From contig JBEBRN010000077.1 in assembly GCA_040394775.1 (NCBI GenBank), positions 1 to 12,242 on the forward strand: a stretch of 12,242 nt of DNA, read 5' to 3'. Shown in pieces: positions 1-5,344 of this stretch (the first letter of the stretch is position 1; each line of letters starts with the position of its first letter). The notes beneath the pieces were generated by a model. It searched no databases. It was not told the origin of the DNA and saw only the letters and a program-made list of their open reading frames with translations. Source of the DNA: 40-80 sp040394775. Its GTDB lineage: Bacteria; Bacteroidota; Bacteroidia; Flavobacteriales_D; Crocinitomicaceae. The translations under genes were made by a program, and so were the position numbers.

Positions 1-87
1 ATACTCCTCAAACCATCAAGAGAGTGTTTAAATTTATCTCCGAAACTTTAGTTACCTAATCCTAAAACGCAAGGACAAGAATTCTAC

Positions 88-1467
88 GTGAGTGACCCTG
101 ACCATATTTTGGACATAGAAACAGTTTTTGAGCTGAACAACATTGCTCTAAGCATTGATAGCTTAACAGGCGCTGAATTCACCATCGTTGTTGTCAATGA
201 TTATAAAGGTGAAAGTGACTTTGAGTTTGCGAAGGAACTTTTCATGCATTGGCAAATAGGCAAACAAAAAGCCGATAATGGACTTTTACTTTTCATTGCG
301 ATGGATAGACATGAATATCGTTTTATCTCGGGATATGGAATGGAAGGAATACTTCCTGATGTCTATTTAAGCCAAATTGCTGAAAAATATTTAAAGCCTC
401 ATTTTCAAGCCGCTGATTACAATACAGGTCTTTTAGAAACAGCAAAAGTCATAGGTCAAGCCTTAAAGTCACCTAATGCAGTAGCAGAACTAAAAAGTAT
501 AATGCCTGAAGCTCAGACCTTTTGGGAACGAAATAGCACCTATCTTTTAAATTCTTTAGGAATCATCTTTCTTTTCATTCTGATATATAAATATTGTATC
601 GGAGTGCAACAAAAGACACTAAAAGAAAAGAAAAAAAAGGAAAGGGAAAAACGAAATAAAAAGAAGAGAACACCCTTTATTACTGGTTTCTTCCTAACAT
701 TTTTCATATTAATGCTGGTCGTTCTTCCTATTTCTATAATACGAGAAGAGTTTACTAGATTCTTCAGTTGGAGGAATTTACCTTATCTTACAATACTATT
801 TTTAACTTCAACGCTTACTATTTTAATTAAGGATGGTGTTCATATTATAAGAGGTAACTACCCTGATAAAGAAGATCAGGAAAAAGAATATCGAAAATAC
901 ATCTCCAAGTTAATAATTCCTATTGTGTTAACCCCTTTTATATGGATTCCTCTCAGAATAACATCGAATCGTTTTAAGCGAGATAGAATTCGTTTTCTTC
1001 CCCCTGATGATAGTGGAAATTGGGAACGTATCAAACGCTCTTTAAAACCTTCTCAAATCTCAGAATTCCTTGACAAAGGACAGTTAAAGGAAGAGAAAAT
1101 TAAAAGTCGTAGTTACGAAATATGGAGAAATACAAAAGATAAAAGCGTCAAATTAATTCCTTGGCAGATTGATGACAGCTATGAAGAATGTACTGAATGT
1201 CATTACTATACATTGCAAAAAAACCTGACAAAAGAAATACGAAAGCCAACAGGCCTAGTGGCAGGAGAAGGACAAAAATATGATCAATGTAGTAATTGTG
1301 GATATTTTAAATCAATAGAGTTCTATCCCATTTATGAAAGTAGAAGTTCTAGCGGTGGAGGCTCATTTGGCAGTAGTGGCGGTGGCGGTGGTTATGGTGG
1401 TGGAGGCGGTGGCGGAAGCTTTGGCGGTGGAAGTACAGGCGGTGGTGGCGCTGGTGGATCATGGTAA
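88..1467 (+). CDS. TPM-domain membrane protein with zinc-ribbon-like segment and Gly-rich tail, 5' end probably damaged
   Basis: The N-terminal ~130 residues are a TPM (YgcG/Psb32-type) domain, recognisable from YVSDPDHIL at the start, the TGAEFTIVVV strand, and the DNGLLLFIA and RFISGYGMEGILPD segments. These domains normally face the periplasm. Four hydrophobic stretches follow at about 151-170, 196-218, 231-249 and 273-291, with a Lys-rich loop at 178-194. Two CxxC pairs (C368/C371 and C401/C404) look like a zinc ribbon, and the last ~40 residues are almost all Gly and Ser, as in many YgcG-like proteins. The frame starts at a GTG, but the same frame reads LPNPKTQGQEFY just upstream (from 52), the usual mature N-terminus of TPM proteins, preceded by a TAG at 49-51. 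No ATG lies upstream in any frame, so the expected signal peptide is missing, frameshifted or outside the window. Family assignment is firm; the function is not known in detail, and an intact product is doubtful. Confidence 0.8.
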   Translation: MSDPDHILDIETVFELNNIALSIDSLTGAEFTIVVVNDYKGESDFEFAKELFMHWQIGKQKADNGLLLFIAMDRHEYRFISGYGMEGILPDVYLSQIAEKYLKPHFQAADYNTGLLETAKVIGQALKSPNAVAELKSIMPEAQTFWERNSTYLLNSLGIIFLFILIYKYCIGVQQKTLKEKKKKEREKRNKKKRTPFITGFFLTFFILMLVVLPISIIREEFTRFFSWRNLPYLTILFLTSTLTILIKDGVHIIRGNYPDKEDQEKEYRKYISKLIIPIVLTPFIWIPLRITSNRFKRDRIRFLPPDDSGNWERIKRSLKPSQISEFLDKGQLKEEKIKSRSYEIWRNTKDKSVKLIPWQIDDSYEECTECHYYTLQKNLTKEIRKPTGLVAGEGQKYDQCSNCGYFKSIEFYPIYESRSSSGGGSFGSSGGGGGYGGGGGGGSFGGGSTGGGGAGGSW

Positions 1468-1475
1468 TGAATGCT

Positions 1476-1688
1476 TTACTTAAGCGTGATTAGATGACCT
1501 TCGACTTCAATAACATCATTCGGAACTAATTTTGCACGCTTTCTTGTTTCTAATACACCGTTACGCATGACCAATTCCTCATCGACAATCATTTTTGCAT
1601 GACCTCCTGTTTGTGCTATGCCAATTGCTTTTAAGAGTTGTATCAACTCTATATATTCGCCTTCAACTTTAAATTCAATTTCCTTCAT
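1476..1688 (-). CDS. Small S4-domain RNA-binding protein (YbcJ/YaaA type)
   Basis: This 70-residue protein consists of one S4 RNA-binding fold. Visible signatures are LIQLLKAIGIAQTGGHAK (helix pair that contacts RNA), a short strand with VMRNGVLETRKRAKL, and a terminal DVIEVEGHLITL strand. The order and length match E. coli YbcJ and Bacillus YaaA, which are thought to bind structured RNA, perhaps rRNA; the exact target is not established. Its start codon lies inside the end of meaB (14-nt overlap), so it is probably translated by coupling with meaB from the same transcript. It converges on the TPM gene with only 8 bp between the stop codons, and I see no clear terminator between them. The functional link to meaB is unclear. 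Confidence 0.85.
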   Translation of the reverse strand: MKEIEFKVEGEYIELIQLLKAIGIAQTGGHAKMIVDEELVMRNGVLETRKRAKLVPNDVIEVEGHLITLK

Positions 1689-2721
1689 GCATTAATTTCT
1701 TGTAAAGTGTATATAATTCATCTGCTGCGGAAAAAGAACTCTTCTCCCCTTCTAAAACAGTTTTTTCAATGCGTTTCATCTCTTGCATCAACTGATCATT
1801 TCCATAAAATTCATTTAGCAACAATTCATTGATGCGCTCTTTTAGCCAAAATTTGTCCTGTTGTTTTCGATGGGTGTAAAAATAGTTATTCTCTTGCGTT
1901 ATCTCCACATATTGTTCAATCACTTCCCACACTTTATCTAAATTCGTATTCTCATAGGCACTACACGTCAACGCTTTTGGCACCCATGTACTTTCAGTCG
2001 GTGGAAATAAATGCAACGCTGATTCATATTGTCTTCGAGCAACATTTGCTAACTTTCGATTATCGCCATCCGCTTTCGTAATTACCAATGCATCAGACAT
2101 TTCCATAATTCCTCGTTTGATTCCTTGTAATTCATCTCCGGCTCCTGAAAGCATTAACAATAGAAAGAAATCGACCATCGAATGAACAACTGTTTCCGAT
2201 TGACCAACACCAACGGTTTCAACTAATATCACATCGTAACCAGCGGCTTCACACAGAAAAATACTTTCGCGGGTCTTCTTAGCGACTCCTCCTAAAGAAT
2301 CGCCAGCGGGTGAAGGACGAATAAAAACTGAGGGATTAATTGCCAACTCATTCATACGGGTTTTATCACCTAAAATACTTCCACCAGTAACATTACTCGT
2401 TGGATCAATAGCCAAAACAGCTACTTTATGACCAGCATCCACGATAATTTTTCCAAAGGCTTCAATAAAGGTGCTCTTACCTACTCCAGGCACACCCGTA
2501 ATTCCAATTCGCACTGATTTTCCAGTATGTGGAACACACTTTTCAATGAGTTCTCGTGCTATTTGTTGATGATCTGAACGGCTACTTTCGACTAAGGTAA
2601 TGGCCTGTGAAAGATACTTCATATCCTTCTTGAGAATACCGTCCAAAAGCTGTTCAACTGAAAAACTTTCAATACGCTTTTTTCTATTTTCTAGCCACTT
2701 ATTTAATCGTTTGTCCTCCAT
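1675..2721 (-). CDS. meaB: MeaB/ArgK-type GTPase, chaperone of methylmalonyl-CoA mutase
   Basis: This is a 348-residue P-loop GTPase of the MeaB (ArgK, human MMAA) family, of typical length. Residues seen: Walker A GVPGVGKST at 76-84, the switch-type DPTS at 106-109 followed by GGSILGDKTRM, the Walker B/switch segment VETVGVGQSE at 167-176, and the base-recognition motif TKAD at 215-218. The SGAGDELQGIKRGIME block at about 192-207 is characteristic of the family. Known role: it gates loading and protects the B12-dependent methylmalonyl-CoA mutase in the cytoplasm, spending GTP. No mutase gene is in the window, so the partner must lie elsewhere. The ATG start has only a short leader; a weak -7-like element (TACTTTAG on the minus strand, 2739-2746) sits just upstream. 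The downstream S4 gene overlaps its 3' end. Confidence 0.95.
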   Translation of the reverse strand: MEDKRLNKWLENRKKRIESFSVEQLLDGILKKDMKYLSQAITLVESSRSDHQQIARELIEKCVPHTGKSVRIGITGVPGVGKSTFIEAFGKIIVDAGHKVAVLAIDPTSNVTGGSILGDKTRMNELAINPSVFIRPSPAGDSLGGVAKKTRESIFLCEAAGYDVILVETVGVGQSETVVHSMVDFFLLLMLSGAGDELQGIKRGIMEMSDALVITKADGDNRKLANVARRQYESALHLFPPTESTWVPKALTCSAYENTNLDKVWEVIEQYVEITQENNYFYTHRKQQDKFWLKERINELLLNEFYGNDQLMQEMKRIEKTVLEGEKSSFSAADELYTLYKKLMHEGN

Positions 2722-2738
2722 TCAGTCGAATTATGCTA

Positions 2739-2746
2739 CTAAAGTA
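2739..2746 (-). promoter_or_regulatory. Possible -7 promoter element for meaB
   Basis: On the minus strand this reads TACTTTAG, 5 of the 6 fixed bases of the Bacteroidota -7 consensus TAnnTTTG, 17 bp before the meaB ATG. No convincing -33 TTTG sits at the right spacing, so this is weak. Confidence 0.3.
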
Positions 2747-2762
2747 CAAAATTGAATGAGAA

Positions 2763-2882
2763 ATGGCTCACAGATAGCAAAGAAAAGACAGAGGGAGAAT
2801 GAGAGAAGAAAGCGAAATTACAGAGTGAATATAGAAAAACAGAGGGAGAATGAGAGAAGAGTGCGAGGTATGGCTCACAGAT
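2763..2882. repeat. Composite repeat: purine-rich 22-bp duplication flanked by direct repeats
   Basis: The 13-mer ATGGCTCACAGAT occurs at 2763-2775 and again at 2870-2882. Between the two copies, an identical 22-bp purine-rich segment (begins ACAGAGGGAG, ends GAGAGAAGA) occurs at 2788-2809 and 2839-2860, a 51-bp offset. The same AGAGNGA-style vocabulary fills 6796-7075, so it looks like a dispersed family. Confidence 0.75.
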
Positions 2883-2910
2883 TACACGGAAATGTTATAA
2901 ATAATGAGAA

Positions 2911-2950
2911 ATCCTTCGTGTCCTTGGCGGAATCTTTGCGACATGGCGGT
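2911..2950 (+). repeat. 10-base periodic intergenic repeat, copy 1
   Basis: Four consecutive decamers share a phase: ATCCTTCGTG, TCCTTGGCGG, AATCTTTGCG and ACATGGCGGT, followed by TAAAAT. A more decayed relative in the same orientation lies at about 5031-5075. The pattern resembles CTTTGCG/CTTCGTG phrases I have seen in intergenic DNA of many bacteria; this is memory, not a search. Confidence 0.6.
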
Positions 2951-3048
2951 TAAAATCTAATCATTATAATTTCCAACTCTATGTCATCTTCATACTTAAC
3001 AGGTAAATTTCAACTTATTTAAAAACAATCTAAATAAATTAACGATAA

Positions 3049-3065
3049 TCTTATCTTAGATGAGA
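3049..3065. promoter_or_regulatory. Candidate repressor operator of the RIC operon (17-bp palindrome)
   Basis: TCTTATCTTAGATGAGA is an inverted repeat around a central T, with 7 of 8 base pairs symmetric. The ATCT-N-AGAT core is compatible in size with sites of Rrf2-family regulators such as NsrR, but the regulator is inferred. It ends 9 bp before the -7 element, so it covers the -33 region, a position suited to repression. Confidence 0.45.
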
Positions 3066-3074
3066 AATAACCTT

Positions 3075-3082
3075 TATATTTG
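3075..3082 (+). promoter_or_regulatory. -7 promoter element of the RIC operon
   Basis: TATATTTG matches the Bacteroidota primary sigma -7 consensus TAnnTTTG exactly. It lies 38 bp before the first ATG, leaving an A-rich leader of roughly 30 nt that is typical of the phylum. No clean TTTG is visible at -33, where the palindrome lies; this may indicate a regulated promoter. Confidence 0.6.
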
Positions 3083-3120
3083 ACCCAAAATAATTGAAAA
3101 ACGGTTAAAAAATAAGCTAA

Positions 3121-3591
3121 ATGAAAGTTGTTCAGTCTTCCACCATAACGATAAGCGTATTTCTCTGGATAGGATTTATTGCTGCTATAAGCTTTATGGA
3201 ATCATGGTTGAAATTTTCAGCAGAAGGAGTGACAATTCCGATTGGATTGGGAATAGGAAGATTGGTCTTTGGTATGTTAAACAAAGTAGAATGGATTTTA
3301 GCTATCCTAATATTTGGAGCAATGATTTACCAAAAACAATCTTTATCACTGAAAAACAATTACTTATACTACTTCCCTATCTTTCTATTGATTTTGCAAA
3401 CAGCATGGTTACTACCTGCACTAGATACGAGAGCACAAATGTATATCGATGGATTGATTGATGCCGAAAACTCACAACGTTCTTATAATCATTTTATATA
3501 TGCAGGAATGGAAGTGGTTAAAGTAGCGTGTTTATCGTTGTATGGATGGCATCTTTTTAAAACTGTAAAAAAGGAAAATGGAAAGGGGTAA
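3121..3591 (+). CDS. Small four-helix integral membrane protein of the RIC operon
   Basis: I do not recognise a characterised family. The 156-residue protein has hydrophobic stretches at about 9-27, 41-69 (one long or two short), 82-101 and 125-146, so about four membrane helices and no enzymatic motif. Likely conserved polar points inside or beside the membrane are SFMESWLKF (24-32), RLVFGMLNKVEW (47-58) and LDTRAQM (101-107). The size and layout recall DUF4149/TMEM205-like proteins, but I would not assign it. It is the first gene behind the best promoter in the window and is followed after 67 bp by the iron-sulfur repair gene, which suggests a membrane role in nitrosative or oxidative stress. 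That role is inferred from context alone. The ATG follows an A-rich leader and no alternative start looks better. Confidence 0.8.
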   Translation: MKVVQSSTITISVFLWIGFIAAISFMESWLKFSAEGVTIPIGLGIGRLVFGMLNKVEWILAILIFGAMIYQKQSLSLKNNYLYYFPIFLLILQTAWLLPALDTRAQMYIDGLIDAENSQRSYNHFIYAGMEVVKVACLSLYGWHLFKTVKKENGKG

Positions 3592-3658
3592 TTGACTAAC
3601 TTTAAAAGAGTATTAAACAAGAGAAAAAATATAATTAATAACGTAAAAAATAAATAAA

Positions 3659-4384
3659 ATGGGAATTTCAAAAGAAACAATTATTGGCGATTTAGTAGCG
3701 AAAGACTACAGAACAGCTTCCGTATTTAAACAAAGTGGAATCGACTTTTGTTGTAATGGAAACAGATCAATCGAAAATGCGTGTAAAGAACATGAACTTG
3801 ACACGAACAAAATTCTTTCTGATTTAGAAAATATCACCACAGAAGGAAGTAATGCAGCGAATGATTACAATTCATGGCCACTTGATTTATTGGCTGATTA
3901 TGTTGAAAAAAGACATCATCGATTCGTACAAGATAAAACACAGGAGATTATTCCTTACTTAGAGAAAATTGTTCGAGTTCACGGTGCTAATCACCCTGAA
4001 TTAGCGGAAGTAGAGAAATTATTCAAAGAATCTGCTGGAGATATGGCGGTACACATGAAAAAAGAGGAATTAACACTTTTCCCTTTTATCCGTAAATTGG
4101 TAAAGGCACACGATACTAAGACACCATTAGACAGAAAACCTAGTTTTGGAAGTGTTGAGAATCCAATTGATGCTATGATGCACGACCACGATCGTCAAGG
4201 TGAAATATACCGTGAAATTGCAGCGTTAACGAACAATTACACTACACCAGCAGATGGTTGTAATACGTACAATGTAACGCTTAATTTGATTAACGAATTC
4301 GAGGAAGATTTACATTTACACATCCACTTGGAAAATAATATTTTGTTTCCAAAGGCTGTTCAATTGGAAAAACAGTTAAATTAG
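3659..4384 (+). CDS. ric: Iron-sulfur cluster repair di-iron protein RIC (ScdA/YtfE/DnrN)
   Basis: This cytoplasmic protein repairs Fe-S clusters damaged by nitric oxide or peroxide, using a non-haem di-iron centre in a hemerythrin-like four-helix bundle. Residues ~4-58 form the ScdA_N domain with the signature DFCCNGNRS (C31, C32). The bundle carries histidines and acids where the family ligands lie: H86/H87 in EKRHHRF, H132 and E136 in HMKKEE, H175/H177 in MHDHDRQG, and H221 and E225 in HIHLE. At the glutamate that in E. coli YtfE precedes the third-helix histidine, this protein appears to have Asp (D176), a modest deviation. At 241 residues it is slightly longer than E. coli YtfE. It sits between a membrane protein and a lipoprotein and ends 21 bp before the latter, so the three are probably co-transcribed. 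Confidence 0.95.
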   Translation: MGISKETIIGDLVAKDYRTASVFKQSGIDFCCNGNRSIENACKEHELDTNKILSDLENITTEGSNAANDYNSWPLDLLADYVEKRHHRFVQDKTQEIIPYLEKIVRVHGANHPELAEVEKLFKESAGDMAVHMKKEELTLFPFIRKLVKAHDTKTPLDRKPSFGSVENPIDAMMHDHDRQGEIYREIAALTNNYTTPADGCNTYNVTLNLINEFEEDLHLHIHLENNILFPKAVQLEKQLN

Positions 4385-4405
4385 ATAAATTTTAATTCCT
4401 TTATT

Positions 4406-4864
4406 ATGATTAGAAAAAGTTTAGTTTTAGTGCTTATTGCTGGCTTTGCATTACTTAGTTGCAATACTAACAACAGTAAAACTGACCAAGAAACAGAAGT
4501 TGTTTCACACGAAGATCATCATCATGATGACGGTGAATCAATCGCTTTAGACAACGGTCAAAAATGGAAAGTGAATGAGGAAATGACTCCTTATCTTTTG
4601 GAAGGTGAAAAATTAGTGAATTCGTATATTGAATCTAATGGTACGGATTACAAAAAGCTAGCGAAAGATATCGAAGAACAAAATAGTCATTTGATTAAAA
4701 GTTGTACTATGGATGGAGAAAGCCATGACGAATTACACAAATGGTTACATCCTCATTTAGAACTCGTTGCTGCTTTAAGCGATGCTGAGAATGGTGACGA
4801 ATCTTCTAAATTAGTCAATCAATTAAAAGAATCGTATACTACATTTCATCAGTATTTCGAATAA
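4406..4864 (+). CDS. His/Cys-rich lipoprotein downstream of ric
   Basis: A type II signal peptide is clear: a positive start (MIRK), a hydrophobic stretch at 5-17 and the lipobox LLSC with C19 as the lipidated residue. The mature protein begins with an acidic, His-rich linker (HEDHHHDD at 35-42) that could bind metal. The rest looks helical. A second cluster near the middle has C100, M102, H107, H111, H115 and H117; the i/i+4 spacing of H107, H111 and H115 puts them on one helix face. I recall similar lipoproteins next to ric in flavobacteria but know no assigned function. Ligand binding (metal, haem or NO) in the periplasm or at the outer membrane is inference. It is the last gene of the operon, with a strong terminator 35 bp after its stop. 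Confidence 0.85.
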   Translation: MIRKSLVLVLIAGFALLSCNTNNSKTDQETEVVSHEDHHHDDGESIALDNGQKWKVNEEMTPYLLEGEKLVNSYIESNGTDYKKLAKDIEEQNSHLIKSCTMDGESHDELHKWLHPHLELVAALSDAENGDESSKLVNQLKESYTTFHQYFE

Positions 4865-4898
4865 TTCGTATTAAAGGAATATCATTCCTGAAGCATTT

Positions 4899-4938
4899 AA
4901 AAGCATTGTGAATCTTAGATTTGCAATGCTTTTTTTTT
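4899..4938 (+). terminator. Rho-independent terminator of the RIC operon
   Basis: A perfect 10-bp stem, AAAAGCATTG (4899-4908) with CAATGCTTTT (4924-4933), is followed by an uninterrupted T run to 4938. The 15-nt loop is itself nearly palindromic (AATCTTAGATT). It lies 35 bp after the lipoprotein stop codon. Confidence 0.9.
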
Positions 4939-5030
4939 CTCTTAGAAATTACAAAATGAACTAATAGAGCGAATTTCTCATCTGTTTGATTTCTTCCATA
5001 AAGAAGGACAATTTAAATAACGCTTAAAAA

Positions 5031-5075
5031 AATCTCCTTAACCTTTGCCTCTACTTTGTATCTCTGCGATTAAAA
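5031..5075 (+). repeat. 10-base periodic intergenic repeat, decayed copy 2
   Basis: Successive blocks CTCCTTAAC, CTTTGCCTC, TACTTTGTAT and CTCTGCGAT are followed by TAAAAA. Order, phase, orientation and the GCGRTTAAAA-like end match the copy at 2911-2950, but individual bases have diverged. Confidence 0.4.
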
Positions 5076-5167
5076 AAAATACTGAGAATAAATGAATTGA
5101 TTGTTTAGATTAACTCTACAAAAGTATTTAAACACTAACTATTTTTTCACAATTAAATACTTCAAAC

Positions 5168-5245
5168 ATGACTATAGTCATATTTATCTATTCTCTTATT
5201 CTATACTTTTACTTTGTTCTTTTACAGGTCATATATTTACATTAA
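5168..5245 (+). CDS. Possible Tyr-rich leader peptide upstream of the lyase gene (25 codons)
   Basis: An ATG inside a perfect palindrome opens a 25-codon frame ending in TAA, 99 bp before the lyase ATG. The peptide starts MTIVIFIYSL and ends QVIYLH; it has four Tyr (8, 13, 15, 23) and three Phe (6, 14, 16) and is hydrophobic throughout. A Tyr-rich leader before a tyrosine-degrading enzyme would parallel the Trp-sensing TnaC leader of tnaA, and hairpins lie between the two frames. Against this, AT-rich DNA readily encodes Phe/Tyr/Ile by chance, there is no visible ribosome-binding site, and no T-run terminator follows. This is a hypothesis only. Confidence 0.2.
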   Translation: MTIVIFIYSLILYFYFVLLQVIYLH

Positions 5246-5344
5246 GTGACTATTTATCAGCTGATTAAAAGAATATTTAAGACAAATTTATCGTCATTTA
5301 TAAGACGAATGATGGTGAAATAATAATTTATAAAACAAGAAAAA

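Larger units (their letters stand above)
2722..3120. other. Intergenic region between meaB and the RIC operon, repeat-bearing
   Basis: This 399-bp divergent intergenic region holds no gene I can support. From left to right: a possible meaB promoter, a repeat cassette (2763-2882) with purine-rich duplicated cores between two copies of ATGGCTCACAGAT, a block with 10-base periodicity (2911-2950), about 95 bp of plain AT-rich DNA, and the promoter/operator of the next operon (3049-3082). An open frame at 2756-2953 is only the translation of the purine repeats. Confidence 0.7.
4865..5344. other. Long intergenic leader region upstream of the tyrosine phenol-lyase gene
   Basis: Of these 480 bp, only the terminator of the previous operon and a decayed periodic repeat (about 5031-5075) are explained. 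The rest is AT-rich, with a 14-bp perfect palindrome (5168-5181), ATCAGCTGAT at 5256-5265, a small hairpin (TCGTC 5291-5295 with GACGA 5304-5308), and a possible 25-codon leader frame (5168-5245). I find no exact TAnnTTTG promoter; near matches are TTACTTTG (5209-5216) and TATATTTA (5232-5239), neither with a well-spaced -33 TTTG. Confidence 0.6.

Noticed and set aside
2756..2953. 65-codon open frame rich in Arg, Glu and Asn
   Set aside because: It is the translation of purine repeats and of the periodic block; the 51-bp repeat offset keeps the frame open by chance. There is no promoter or recognisable fold.
4911..4922. ATCTTAGAT in the terminator loop as a second operator copy
   Set aside because: It matches the core of the upstream palindrome, but it lies inside the loop of a perfect terminator stem at the operon end, where chance complementarity of the loop explains it better.
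5225..5245. Two TTTACA words upstream of the lyase gene, reminiscent of a TyrR box
   Set aside because: TyrR boxes are TGTAAA-N6-TTTACA inverted pairs; here the two words are direct repeats, and TyrR is not expected in Bacteroidota.
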